From contig NZ_JAMYWY010000001.1 in the NCBI RefSeq assembly GCF_024159265.1, positions 1,674,001 through 1,738,000 on the forward strand: a DNA stretch of 64,000 nucleotides, in the 5' to 3' direction. Shown in pieces: positions 34,356 through 43,124 of the stretch. Source of the DNA: Paenibacillus sp. 1781tsa1 (lineage in GTDB: Bacteria > Bacillota > Bacilli > Paenibacillales > Paenibacillaceae). A program made the translations under genes and the position numbers. The notes below the pieces were generated by a model that saw nothing but the letters and a program-made list of their open reading frames with translations, was not told the origin of the DNA and made no database searches. Numbering within the stretch: position 1 is the first letter of the stretch; each line of letters begins with the position of its first letter.

Positions 34356-34814
34356 TTGATTCAATCTGCGTTCAAACATATTGACGTGGCCGTAACATCG
34401 TTGATTGATATATGTGATCAGTTGTCGGAAGAAGATTTGGCTTTGACACCGATTGAAGGTAAACGGCCTGTTGGAGAGCTACTAGCCCATCTGTCTGTGA
34501 TCTGCCGAGCGGATGTTTATATTTCCGAAGGTGCATCGGAGGAAGAGATGGCTCAATTCTATGCAGAGAATCAGGTGCATTCGCTCCATGAGATCAAGCA
34601 GGCTCTGATTGATAACCAGATGTATCTATACCAACGATACAGGCAGTTTAACACGGAAGAGTTACTGCATGTGACGGATTCATACTGGGGAGCCTCCTAT
34701 AGTCGGCTGGAGTGGTTGCTTGAGATTATGGGACATGTGTATCATCACAGAGGACAATTGTATACAATGCTGACCCTGACGGGCAAAGAACCCGAATCAG
34801 TGCTTTTTAAATAG
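34356..34814 (+). CDS. DinB-family protein under SOS control
   Basis: 152 residues of the DinB superfamily: a helical protein with AHLSVICRADVYI and the C-terminal GHVYHHRGQLYTML, which carry the three metal-ligand His typical of the fold. The upstream LexA box agrees with the original DNA-damage-inducible DinB of Bacillus. The start is most likely TTG 34356, 9 bases after AAGGAA (34341-34346). A GTG at 34347 directly abuts that site. The biochemical activity of DinB proteins in repair is unknown; other superfamily members are thiol-dependent transferases. Confidence 0.85.
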   Translation: MIQSAFKHIDVAVTSLIDICDQLSEEDLALTPIEGKRPVGELLAHLSVICRADVYISEGASEEEMAQFYAENQVHSLHEIKQALIDNQMYLYQRYRQFNTEELLHVTDSYWGASYSRLEWLLEIMGHVYHHRGQLYTMLTLTGKEPESVLFK

Positions 34815-34921
34815 AAATGAGTAGAATACATACTAGCATGTTATAGGAAACATTACAGGTTAAAGTGGGAATAGACCGACGATACTGCACGTTATACGTG
34901 AAATAACGGAGGATTCGGGAC

Positions 34922-35881
34922 GTGGAACAACACAATACATGGAATGCATCATCGATGAACAATATGTTGATTGACAGGTTAAAACAGATTCCTGAACTTG
35001 GTCAGGCTACGCGGATTGAACCGGTTATGAAGGGTTATTCAGCGGATGCTAAATTCAAAATGTTTGTCCCTGGCTATGGCCATGTGTTGGTAAGGGTATA
35101 TGATGTTGCTGAGGAATGGACGAAGCAAAAGGAATACCAATGCTTGAAGAGCATGCAACAATTAGGTGTACTGTGTCCGACAACGTTGGGCACAGGTAGA
35201 TTGGATGAGAAGAAAGGATATATGATTCTTAGCTACATCGAAGGCGAAGATGCTTCCGAGAGACTGCCTCAACTGAATGAACAGCAACAGTGGGCCGTTG
35301 GCTTGGAAGCAGGAGCGCAGTTACAGCTGATTCACCAGTTGCCGATGGAGGAACAGACCGAATCATGGTACATACGCAAGAGCACGAAGCATCAACGTTA
35401 CATGGAGCGCTATAAACAGTGCCCGATCGTGATGAAAGAGGATCAGGCTATTCTTACGTTTATCGCAGACCATCTCGATTGGATGAAAAATCGTCCAGAT
35501 GGATTTCAGCATGATGATTTCCACCCGAGCAATCTTGTCGTTAAGCAGGATAAGCTCGCAGGAGTAATTGATTTTAATCGTTATGATCAAGGTGATCCCA
35601 TTCATGAATTTTTGAAGCTGGGTTTGTTTGCTTCGGAGATCAGTATTCCATATTCCATAGGTCAGATTCAGGGTTACTTCGATGGCAAAGAACCGGATGA
35701 ATTATTCTGGAGATTGTATTCACTGTATACGGCTATGGCGCTGGTGTCTTCGGTGGTATGGATTCAGCAGGTGAAGCCGGAAGAGACACATGAGATGATG
35801 ACCAGGATCGAGCGTGTCCGTGAAGATCATGATGATTTTCGAAGTTTCATCCCTCGGTGGTATACTTTGAACAGATCATGA
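34922..35881 (+). CDS. APH-family phosphotransferase
   Basis: 319 residues with the aminoglycoside/choline kinase fold (PF01636). The catalytic loop is HDDFHPSNLVV with the Brenner-type HxDxxxxN pattern, and the metal-binding motif is GVIDFNRYDQGDP. The N-lobe includes VLVRVYDVAEEWTKQKEYQCLK. The substrate is unknown: such enzymes act on aminoglycosides, choline, sugars or macrolides, and no resistance context is visible. The GTG start follows GGAGG (34908-34912). The final bases overlap the first possible start of the next gene. Confidence 0.85.
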   Translation: MEQHNTWNASSMNNMLIDRLKQIPELGQATRIEPVMKGYSADAKFKMFVPGYGHVLVRVYDVAEEWTKQKEYQCLKSMQQLGVLCPTTLGTGRLDEKKGYMILSYIEGEDASERLPQLNEQQQWAVGLEAGAQLQLIHQLPMEEQTESWYIRKSTKHQRYMERYKQCPIVMKEDQAILTFIADHLDWMKNRPDGFQHDDFHPSNLVVKQDKLAGVIDFNRYDQGDPIHEFLKLGLFASEISIPYSIGQIQGYFDGKEPDELFWRLYSLYTAMALVSSVVWIQQVKPEETHEMMTRIERVREDHDDFRSFIPRWYTLNRS

Positions 35882-35907
35882 ATTATGGAAGGGAAAGGAA
35901 TAATGCC

Positions 35908-36612
35908 GTGGCACAGCCAGCAACCATTCTGCTTGTGGATGATGAGCAGGAGATTATTAAACTGATGGAAATTTATTTTGGCAACGAGGGTTATCGGATT
36001 CTTACTGCGAATGATGGGCTTGAAGCGTTGGAACAATTGAAAAAAGAGTCGATTGATCTCATTATTCTGGATGTCATGATGCCGAATATGGACGGAATTG
36101 AAGCTTGTATGAAAATTCGGGAAGAGCAGAAAATGCCGATTATTATGTTGTCCGCCAAAAGCATGGATATGGATAAAATCACAGGCCTAAGCATCGGTGC
36201 TGATGATTATGTGACCAAGCCGTTTAACCCGCTTGAACTTGTCGCACGGGCGAAATCTCAGCTGCGCAGGTATCATACCTTCAATGAAGGTCGTGAGAAC
36301 AAAGAGCACGAGTGGGTTATTGATGATCTGGTAATTAATACCGATACACATGAAGTATGGGTGGATGAGCAGCCGGTTCGTCTGACTCCGCGTGAATTTG
36401 CTGTTCTTGAACTACTGGCTCGTCACCAAGGTTCAGTACTTAGTATGGAACAGATCTATCGTCAAGTCTGGAAAGAAGAATTCATGGAGTCGAACAATAC
36501 CGTCATGGTGCATATTCGCAAGATTCGTGAGAAAATTGAACTCGACAGCAAACATCCCAAGTTCATTCAGACCGTATGGGGTGTTGGTTATAAGATGATC
36601 AAACCGCAATAA
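35908..36612 (+). CDS. OmpR-family response regulator (wall-stress module)
   Basis: 234 residues. The receiver has LLVDDEQ, phospho-acceptor Asp in LIILDVMMPNMDG, IMLSAKS and YVTKPFNP; the C-terminal winged helix has RLTPREFAVLELL and FIQTVWGVGYKM. GTG 35908 has AAAGGA at ideal spacing. An ATG at 35878 overlapping the preceding stop has no ribosome binding site. It pairs with the kinase gene 54 bases downstream. Candidate targets are the following membrane protein and class A PBP genes, preceded by TTAAGAA repeats. Confidence 0.93.
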   Translation: MAQPATILLVDDEQEIIKLMEIYFGNEGYRILTANDGLEALEQLKKESIDLIILDVMMPNMDGIEACMKIREEQKMPIIMLSAKSMDMDKITGLSIGADDYVTKPFNPLELVARAKSQLRRYHTFNEGRENKEHEWVIDDLVINTDTHEVWVDEQPVRLTPREFAVLELLARHQGSVLSMEQIYRQVWKEEFMESNNTVMVHIRKIREKIELDSKHPKFIQTVWGVGYKMIKPQ

Positions 36613-36666
36613 ACATGACATCCACAGGATATCATTTGACATGAACACATTCAGGGAGTTCCTACT

Positions 36667-37800
36667 ATGAATTCAAAGTTGATTAATACAGTCCGATGGA
36701 AATTTATCTATGCATTTTTGCTGAGCGGCATATTAACTGCAGTTATGTTGTACGGGGGCAGTCAAGTGGGGCAGACCATTCTGGAAGCTCAGACATATCC
36801 CAATTATTCCATTCCAGCCCAAGGGATCAGATGGTTGGTGAATAATATCGGTTCGGTGCCTTTAATGATTGTGGTAGGCGTGCTCTGTTTTGTGCTGTTT
36901 TTTTTCCTGTTCTCTCGCAAGGTGATGCGGGTTCTGGACGAAATAACGGCAGGAATTCAGGAAGTTGCCAAAGGAGAGCTTTCCCATCGCATCGAAGTGA
37001 AGACTTCGGATGAATTCGGAGTGGTGGCTGCAAGTATTAATCAGATGGCTGAACAATTGCAGTTATCGCTTCAGGAAGAGCGTAATGCAGTCGCTGCCAA
37101 AAACGATCTGATTACGGGGATATCACATGATCTGAGAACACCGCTCACTTCTATTCTGGGATTTCTGGAGTACATTGAGAAGGATCGCTACCAGGATGAG
37201 ATTGAGATGCGCTATTACGTTAGCATTGCCTATGAGAAATCCTTGACTCTTCGTAAGCTGATCGATGACTTATTCGAATATACGCGTGTGAGTGGCGGGA
37301 GTCTTCCATTGTCTTTGCAGGCGTTGAACCTGAATTCGTTTCTGATGCAGTTGGCTGAAGAGTTTGCTCCCATGCTGGAGGCTGCTGGGATGACCTACAA
37401 TATCGTCGGCGGACAAGAGCCACTATGGATACAGGCTGCTCCGGGGGAGCTTGTAAGAGCGTATGAGAATCTGTTCAGCAATGCCATTCGGTATGGTTCG
37501 CAAGGTAAACGAATGGAGATTGGACTGGCTCTTGAAGGTAAAGAGGCTGTAGTCCGCATCAGTAATTATGGTGAATCGATTCCGGCACAAGATCTGCCAC
37601 ATCTATTTGATCGATTCTATCGTGTGGATAAATCCCGTTCCCGGGAAACGGGAGGCACGGGTCTCGGCCTGGCGATTGCCAAATCGATGATTGAATTACA
37701 TCGAGGAAGTATCGCTGCCTACAGTGAAAATGGCAGAACGGATTTTGTTACCCGATTCCCTGTAACTACTGCTCCACCAAGTAATTACTCAGAAGAATAA
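36667..37800 (+). CDS. Sensor histidine kinase (wall-stress module)
   Basis: 377-residue kinase with TM1 (~13-33), a short ~28-residue external loop, TM2 (~62-83), HAMP (~84-137) and the H-box GISHDLRTPLTS with His154. The ATPase domain shows NLFSNAIRYG, DRFYRVDKSRS and GGTGLGLAIAKS. The very short external loop suggests intramembrane sensing, as in envelope-stress kinases. GGGAG precedes the ATG. The next gene is a paralogue of its N-terminal half. Confidence 0.94.
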   Translation: MNSKLINTVRWKFIYAFLLSGILTAVMLYGGSQVGQTILEAQTYPNYSIPAQGIRWLVNNIGSVPLMIVVGVLCFVLFFFLFSRKVMRVLDEITAGIQEVAKGELSHRIEVKTSDEFGVVAASINQMAEQLQLSLQEERNAVAAKNDLITGISHDLRTPLTSILGFLEYIEKDRYQDEIEMRYYVSIAYEKSLTLRKLIDDLFEYTRVSGGSLPLSLQALNLNSFLMQLAEEFAPMLEAAGMTYNIVGGQEPLWIQAAPGELVRAYENLFSNAIRYGSQGKRMEIGLALEGKEAVVRISNYGESIPAQDLPHLFDRFYRVDKSRSRETGGTGLGLAIAKSMIELHRGSIAAYSENGRTDFVTRFPVTTAPPSNYSEE

Positions 37801-37803
37801 TAA

Positions 37804-37844
37804 TTAAGAAATTGGTAAGAAGTTAACTACTTCCTCATTAAGAA
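37804..37844 (+). promoter_or_regulatory. Three TTAAGAA-like repeats, candidate response-regulator operator
   Basis: TTAAGAA at 37804-37810, GTAAGAA at 37815-37821 and TTAAGAA at 37838-37844. The first two are 11 bp apart and the third is 23 bp further, so all three lie on about the same helix face. They precede the truncated kinase paralogue and PBP genes. Confidence 0.5.
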
Positions 37845-37899
37845 ATATTCGGTATGCTACCTCTATTACCATATTGTTATATGGAGGAGGATACCGAAT

Positions 37900-38640
37900 A
37901 TGAAGTCCCGATTCAGTACTGTAAGACTAAGATACATATACATTGGAGGAGCAAGCGCGTTACTGAGCGCAGCGCTCCTTTTTGTCGTTTATCACGTGCT
38001 ACGATTTGCGCATAACCATGTCCTTCCTAATACAGCATGGATAACGCGTATGATGAACTGGGGAATCAACCATATCGGCACAAAGCCGTTCTTCATCTTC
38101 ATTGGCGGAGCTTTGTTTGCGATCTTTTTCTGGATTCGATCCCAGAAGATTGCGGAAGATCTCAGTCAACTTGCACGCGGAACAGCCGAACTTGCCTTGG
38201 GCCACAAACCTGGAAGAATTGATGTTCTAAGTGGTGGTGAATTAAAACAAATTGCTACCAATCTGAATACGATTGCGTCTCTCCTGCATGAGGAAAGGCT
38301 GAGCATATCAGAACGGAAACATGAGAGAAGAGAGATAGAGGTAGCGTCTATTAACAATGAGCAACCTGATCTAAAGCAACATGTGGAAGAAGACAAGGAG
38401 AATGCTCAGACTAGTTCTGCACAGGTTGACTTACCGATAAAGCTTACCCTATACGGCGTCCGTTCCTCTCTGGATGAAATCATCCAAGGGCGCTGTCAGG
38501 ACGAGGTAGAAGTTCAGCATTGGGTCAGGTTGGCGTATAAACAGACATTGCTGCTTCAACATGCTCTGGAGATTACACAACGGGATGGACAGGAACGCGG
38601 AGTTTCAGTTGAACAGGTACACAAGGAGCCTAAATGTTGA
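37900..38640 (+). CDS. Catalytically empty histidine-kinase paralogue (membrane-HAMP-partial HisKA)
   Basis: 246 residues. TM1 (~12-33), a short loop with NWGINHIGTKPFF, TM2 (~60-80) and a HAMP-like region ending LLHEERL align block by block with the kinase encoded at 36667-37800. After an acidic spacer rich in Glu and Gln, LDEIIQGRCQDEVEVQHW matches the second HisKA helix of that kinase (YIEKDRYQDEIEMRYY). The phospho-acceptor H-box is missing and there is no ATPase domain at all. GGAGGAGG supports the start, and the gene overlaps the PBP gene by 7 bases, so it is maintained and coexpressed. Possible roles are kinase heterodimer partner or signal adaptor; neither is proven. Confidence 0.8.
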   Translation: MKSRFSTVRLRYIYIGGASALLSAALLFVVYHVLRFAHNHVLPNTAWITRMMNWGINHIGTKPFFIFIGGALFAIFFWIRSQKIAEDLSQLARGTAELALGHKPGRIDVLSGGELKQIATNLNTIASLLHEERLSISERKHERREIEVASINNEQPDLKQHVEEDKENAQTSSAQVDLPIKLTLYGVRSSLDEIIQGRCQDEVEVQHWVRLAYKQTLLLQHALEITQRDGQERGVSVEQVHKEPKC

Positions 38641-40499
38641 AGCACAGGGGCAAGCGATGGATGTATTACGTATTTGATACAGCAGTGGTTGGAGTTGTGA
38701 TGTTGGCGCTTTTCTATCTCTATCTGATTACTTATGGCGAAGGGGTACTTCGCAATCGTCCCGAGGCTATGCAGGTGGCCGCTTCAACCATTATTACCAA
38801 TGCAGAGGGGACCGAAATTTCGAGGTTGCTTACTCAGACCAAAGGGTATTCGGAATATGCTGATCTGAACGCCATGCCGGATTTATTAAAGATGGCTTTT
38901 TTGGTTACAGAAGATCGACGTTTCTACAACCATGATGGACTGGATTTCATCGGTCTCGGCAGGGCCATTGTGCAAGACATTATACATATGAATCTGAGTC
39001 AGGGAGGAAGCTCCATCACGCAGCAATTGGCAAGAAATCTGTACTTGAATGGGGATAAAACCTTGAATCGAAAGGTGAATGAGATGTCGATTGCGATGGC
39101 CCTTGAGAAGAAATACAGCAAGGATGAAATTCTGGAGATGTATCTGAATCAGATCTACATGGGACGCCAGCAGTATGGTGTAAAAGCGGCAGCCTGGCGG
39201 TATTTTGGAATGAAGGATATGCATCAGTTGGAACTATGGCAGATTGCTACATTGGCCGGAATGCCCAAAGGTCCATCCATATACAATCCAGTAGATCATC
39301 CTGAACTTTCCAAACAAAGACGTGCCGTTATCCTAGGATTAATGCATGAACAGGGACTAATTACACGAAAGCAGATGCTCGAAGCTTGTAGTGTCGATTA
39401 CAGGCCGCCTGAAACTGTATTGAATGCAGCAACTTCATCGGGCTTGAGCGAGCCCGCATATGTGTCTGCCGTAGATGCTGTGATTCAGGAGGCTTCCCGG
39501 CTCACAGGTAAAAGTGAAGCGGAGATTCAATCGGCAGGTTGGGTTATTCAAACCGGGCTGGACCAACAGGCGCAACTGGCGATGGAAGAAACATTTGCAG
39601 ACACTACCCGATTCCCCGATGACCGCCAAGACGAACTGGTTCAGGCAAGTATGGTTATTATCGACCAGCATAACGGTGAAGTGAAAGCGATGATGGGGGG
39701 ACGTAATCCCTCGAAAGGGGGCATCAACCGGGCGATTATGGATGCAAGGCAGCCAGGCTCTTCTTTTAAACCGATTATTGCATATGGCCCTGCGTTGGAG
39801 TTAGGGAAGTTCAAGCCAGAGAGCATACTGCCGGATAAACGCATGAGTTATGGCAACTATCAGCCCAGCAATCTGGGTGGGCGTTACAGCGGTTCAATAT
39901 CGATGTCCCAAGCTCTGCAAAAGTCCATCAATGCCCCAGCCGTATGGCTGCTTCATGAAACTGGACTGAAATACGCACATCAATTTGCGGCACGACTCGG
40001 TATTGAACTGGGGAAAGAAGACCTGAACCTCTCGATTGCCTTGGGAGGTGTGCATCAGGGGGTGTCTCCAATGAAGATGGCACAGGCCTATACCGTGTTT
40101 GCGAATAATGGAAAGTTGAACACAGCCCATCTGATACGCCAGATAACAGATTCCCGTGGACGAACAATCTACGCTCATAAGTCGGAAAATAAGCAGGTAA
40201 TCTCCTCTAGCACGGCGAATGCCATGACCAGAATGCTGCAAAATGTAGTCAGTCAGGAAACAGGGAGTCGGGCACAGTTAGGTCAGCACAAGGTAGCAGG
40301 TAAAACGGGAACAACACAGGCTGCATTACCTGGTGTGGGAAGGGAGGCCAATCGGGATCTGTGGTTTGTGGGCTATACGAGTAATTGGACTGCGGCGGTC
40401 TGGATGGGATTTGATCATACGGATGCAGAACATTATATGAGGTCAGGGAGTGGTGTCGCAGCGGATTTGTTCGCAACGGTAATGAAACGAGCGATGTAA
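38634..40499 (+). CDS. Class A penicillin-binding protein (PBP1A family)
   Basis: 621 residues. One N-terminal membrane anchor (~12-35) is followed by a GT51 glycosyltransferase domain with TEDRRFYNH (catalytic Glu93) and QGGSSITQQLARN, then a transpeptidase domain with SSFK (Ser376-Lys379), SIN (431-433) and KTGTT (557-561). It polymerises and cross-links peptidoglycan outside the membrane. Its ATG lies inside the end of the truncated kinase paralogue, giving translational coupling. Location behind a two-component system suggests induction by wall stress. Confidence 0.95.
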   Translation: MLKHRGKRWMYYVFDTAVVGVVMLALFYLYLITYGEGVLRNRPEAMQVAASTIITNAEGTEISRLLTQTKGYSEYADLNAMPDLLKMAFLVTEDRRFYNHDGLDFIGLGRAIVQDIIHMNLSQGGSSITQQLARNLYLNGDKTLNRKVNEMSIAMALEKKYSKDEILEMYLNQIYMGRQQYGVKAAAWRYFGMKDMHQLELWQIATLAGMPKGPSIYNPVDHPELSKQRRAVILGLMHEQGLITRKQMLEACSVDYRPPETVLNAATSSGLSEPAYVSAVDAVIQEASRLTGKSEAEIQSAGWVIQTGLDQQAQLAMEETFADTTRFPDDRQDELVQASMVIIDQHNGEVKAMMGGRNPSKGGINRAIMDARQPGSSFKPIIAYGPALELGKFKPESILPDKRMSYGNYQPSNLGGRYSGSISMSQALQKSINAPAVWLLHETGLKYAHQFAARLGIELGKEDLNLSIALGGVHQGVSPMKMAQAYTVFANNGKLNTAHLIRQITDSRGRTIYAHKSENKQVISSSTANAMTRMLQNVVSQETGSRAQLGQHKVAGKTGTTQAALPGVGREANRDLWFVGYTSNWTAAVWMGFDHTDAEHYMRSGSGVAADLFATVMKRAM

Positions 40500-40615
40500 T
40501 AGACGTCGAAGTGAGGGAGATCATAGGCCAGACGCTCCGTTCGTCCTCTAAAATACACAGAATCTAGATTTTAATGTATAATATGTTTTCTTATCTAGTG
40601 TAAAAGGAGGTTGAA

Positions 40616-41167
40616 ATGGAAGTTAAATACAGTAAATCGGATGCAGATACGGATATGAACTCGCTGCAATCCAAAACCGGTATCAGACCGGAACGGCCTG
40701 GTATCTCCGGATTAGGTGGATGGCTTATTTTAATCCAGATCAGTCTTTGGCTTGCCTTGGTGTTTCTCATCTCGGATGTATCGCAGGTGAATGTCATCAT
40801 GGACCCTGCCCGATGGGAAGTCGGCCGTGGTGTTGACCCGCAGATCTACACGGAGATGATTCGTCCACTCCTGTGGTTTGGCTTCATAAGTAGTATCATT
40901 TTATTGATAATCGTTATCGTGAATCTCATTCTTTTATATAAACGGAAGAGACAGTTTCCACGAATGATGATGGTGATGTACGTGATGAATGTGATCATAA
41001 GCATCGTGACCTGGATTCTGATTGCGCGAAATGAAATCCCAAGAGAACAGCATGTACTTGATGCAACTCCGGCTTTTCATCTGATTGTACGATCCATTCT
41101 GGTGTGTTGTATCTTCATTCCGTATTTCCTGAGGTCGGTACGTGTGAAGAATACGTTTGTGAAGTAA
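40616..41167 (+). CDS. DUF2569 membrane protein
   Basis: 183 residues with four predicted membrane helices. A charged N-terminus precedes GISGLGGWLILIQISLWLA, and the C-terminal PYFLRSVRVKNTFV matches the DUF2569 ending (YF-x-S-RVKNTF). Function is unknown. AAAAGGAGG lies just before the ATG. TATAAT at 40577 could be a -10 element but lacks a fitting -35. Confidence 0.82.
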   Translation: MEVKYSKSDADTDMNSLQSKTGIRPERPGISGLGGWLILIQISLWLALVFLISDVSQVNVIMDPARWEVGRGVDPQIYTEMIRPLLWFGFISSIILLIIVIVNLILLYKRKRQFPRMMMVMYVMNVIISIVTWILIARNEIPREQHVLDATPAFHLIVRSILVCCIFIPYFLRSVRVKNTFVK

Positions 41168-41190
41168 AAAGGATGAATTGGAATAGTAAT

Positions 41191-41245
41191 ACGTAAGGCC
41201 CGCTGGCATACAAGAGTTCATCCTGTGTGCTAACGGGCCTTACGT
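41191..41245. terminator. Inverted repeat between convergent genes
   Basis: ACGTAAGGCCCG (41191-41202) and CGGGCCTTACGT (41234-41245) are perfect complements, with further partial pairing in the loop. It lies between the DUF2569 gene (plus) and the exporter genes (minus) and probably serves both. Confidence 0.6.
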
Positions 41246-41269
41246 GTGTTACATATGTGGGAAAAATAA

Positions 41270-41737
41270 TCATTTCGATGATGATTTGGTCCGGATCGAG
41301 GCGGGAATTCGGCGTATCATCTGGTTTAATACCTCGGACAGCACAAGGCCTACGGCAATAGCGCCGGATAACATGAGTGCCTTGGCGGCCATCTCCATGG
41401 CGGCACTGTAGTCATTTTGCACAAAACTCCGCATCGCATTATACGCCAGCCCACCAGGAACCAGGGGAATGATCCCTGCAACGCTGAAGATGATGACGGG
41501 GGCACGAAACATGCGAGAGAATATCTGGCTGATGACACCAACGGCTATGGTCGCTGCAAGGGTAGCAGGCACCGCATCCGCTGCGTATTCAAGCACGATA
41601 TAGATAATCCAGCCGATCATGCCGACAAATCCACCGTGGAGCAGCATGCGCCGTGGTGCGTTGAAGATGATCCCAAACGCGGCTGAAGCGACAAAACTGG
41701 TTAAGGCTTGTTCAATAAAATGGAGCATATCCTGCAT
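41270..41737 (-). CDS. Threonine/serine exporter family protein, C-terminal-type half
   Basis: 155 residues with four to five membrane helices, matching the ThrE_2 (DUF3815) half of ThrE exporters: SFVASAAFGIIFNAPRRML, GGFVGMIGWIIY, FRAPVIIFSVAGIIPLVPGG. It acts with the larger subunit encoded 9 bases upstream; the two halves that are fused in actinobacterial ThrE are separate here. Substrate specificity is inferred from the family. Confidence 0.87.
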   Translation of the reverse strand: MQDMLHFIEQALTSFVASAAFGIIFNAPRRMLLHGGFVGMIGWIIYIVLEYAADAVPATLAATIAVGVISQIFSRMFRAPVIIFSVAGIIPLVPGGLAYNAMRSFVQNDYSAAMEMAAKALMLSGAIAVGLVLSEVLNQMIRRIPASIRTKSSSK

Positions 41738-41746
41738 TCCTCCGTC

Positions 41747-42508
41747 TTACATAAAAAGTGAAAATACAACTGCAATACCAGTACCTATGGCAAAGGCGGT
41801 CAGAAATGCCTCGGCTCCCTTGGATAATCCGGATACGAGATGTCCGGCCATCAGGTCGCGTACAGCGTTGGTAATTAGCAGCCCGGGAACCAGCGGCATA
41901 ACCGAACCGATAATAATTTTGTCCCGTTCATGGCCCACTCCCATATAGATCAGGAGAAAAGCGAGTAAGCCAATAACGAAGGATGCCGTAAGCTCGGCAA
42001 AGAATTTGACCCGTACTAGTCGGTGAAAGGCAATAACGGCTGCATAACCTATACCCCCGCAGATCAGCGCCGGAAGAAAGTCGCTCCAGCCTCCGCCAAA
42101 CATAATGGTAAAACAACCACTGGATAACGCCGCGGCCCCAAGCTGTACGGCCGTTGAATAGGAGGAGGGCTTGCCTTCGATCTGTACCAACAGATCATGA
42201 GCTTCCTGAGCAGATAGCTCACCTTGTCCAATACGGCGGGAGACCGCATTCACCTCGGATACCTTATCCAGATCCGTCGTACGCTCGGAGATACGAATCA
42301 GCTTGGCGGGTTCGGTTGCATCAACAGAGAAGAAGATGCCTGTAGGCACAACGTAACTGTGTGAATGGGGTAAACCGAGCGCAGCGGCCATACGTTTCAT
42401 CGTATCTTCCACACGGTAGGTTTCGCCACCGCTTTGCAGCATGATTTTGCCTGCGAGCAGACAGATGGCAATCACGCGGGATTGTTCAGTAGGGTTAGTG
42501 CCAATCAT
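41747..42508 (-). CDS. Threonine/serine exporter family protein, N-terminal-type half
   Basis: 253 residues of the ThrE family (PF06738). A cytosolic N-terminal part has CLLAGKIMLQSGGETYRVEDT and VVPTGIFFSVD, followed by about five membrane helices with SGCFTIMFGGGW and SVMPLVPGLLITNAVRDL. GTGGAG lies upstream of ATG 42508. The frame extends to 42718, but the added 70 residues look non-conserved and no better ribosome binding site is seen. Confidence 0.87.
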   Translation of the reverse strand: MIGTNPTEQSRVIAICLLAGKIMLQSGGETYRVEDTMKRMAAALGLPHSHSYVVPTGIFFSVDATEPAKLIRISERTTDLDKVSEVNAVSRRIGQGELSAQEAHDLLVQIEGKPSSYSTAVQLGAAALSSGCFTIMFGGGWSDFLPALICGGIGYAAVIAFHRLVRVKFFAELTASFVIGLLAFLLIYMGVGHERDKIIIGSVMPLVPGLLITNAVRDLMAGHLVSGLSKGAEAFLTAFAIGTGIAVVFSLFM

Positions 42509-42661
42509 ACCCGTCTCCACTTGTGATACGGGTGATGAATCATGACGTATGTATTCCAACCGGATCAAGCTCCGTTTCATAAGTGATATGGGGTGGTGCG
42601 ACACCATTGTATCATATTTCACACGCTCGCAAAGAATCATACCGCACCATCGCCAAGACCC

Positions 42662-42708
42662 TAAAAAAGCTTCGTTCCCAAGACTTGAAGATCTCAGGAG
42701 CGAAGCTT
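42662..42708 (-). terminator. Terminator after the 101-residue gene
   Basis: On the minus strand AAGCTTCGCTCC pairs with GGAACGAAGCTT (one mismatch), followed by six T. It separates the small gene from the exporter pair. Confidence 0.82.
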
Positions 42709-42754
42709 CGTGGAACAAGGTTCGGATATAAACGGATCAACAGGAACAATACCC

Positions 42755-43060
42755 CTACATCAACAGGGTAATAACCAACAATTCATACAGCACAAGCGGC
42801 AAAATCGTGGGTCCAAACAAGGCGCGCGGTTCAGGGTATCCATGCATCGGGGTAACCTGGAGATACAAAATCCCCCGGTCTGCACTGATGATGACACCTT
42901 CCCACACTTGACCATCGATATTCTGGACTTGTACCTTCTTGCCTATATGCTGCCGAGCTGTATGATGAAGCATATTCCGCACACTTTGCACGGATTGAAG
43001 CATCGGTTGATTGGCTTGATACACGACACGCGTGGATGGCGTAGATGTGGATTCAGACAT
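42755..43060 (-). CDS. Small protein with Sm-like central segment
   Basis: 101 residues. A Ser/Thr/Gln-rich N-terminus is followed by HIGKKVQVQNIDGQVWEGVI and ISADRGILYLQV, a strand pattern like the short barrel of Sm/Hfq-type folds, and a hydrophobic C-terminal helix (LPLVLYELLVITLLM). I do not recognise a named family. AGGAAGGG lies 10 bases before ATG 43060, and it has its own terminator. The segment resembles Sm domains only by eye; RNA binding is not implied without further data. Confidence 0.72.
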   Translation of the reverse strand: MSESTSTPSTRVVYQANQPMLQSVQSVRNMLHHTARQHIGKKVQVQNIDGQVWEGVIISADRGILYLQVTPMHGYPEPRALFGPTILPLVLYELLVITLLM

Positions 43061-43124
43061 GATGCACAACCCTTCCTCAAAATAAGTTCTTACTTCAAGG
43101 TATGCATCTGCCTACAAAGGGTGA

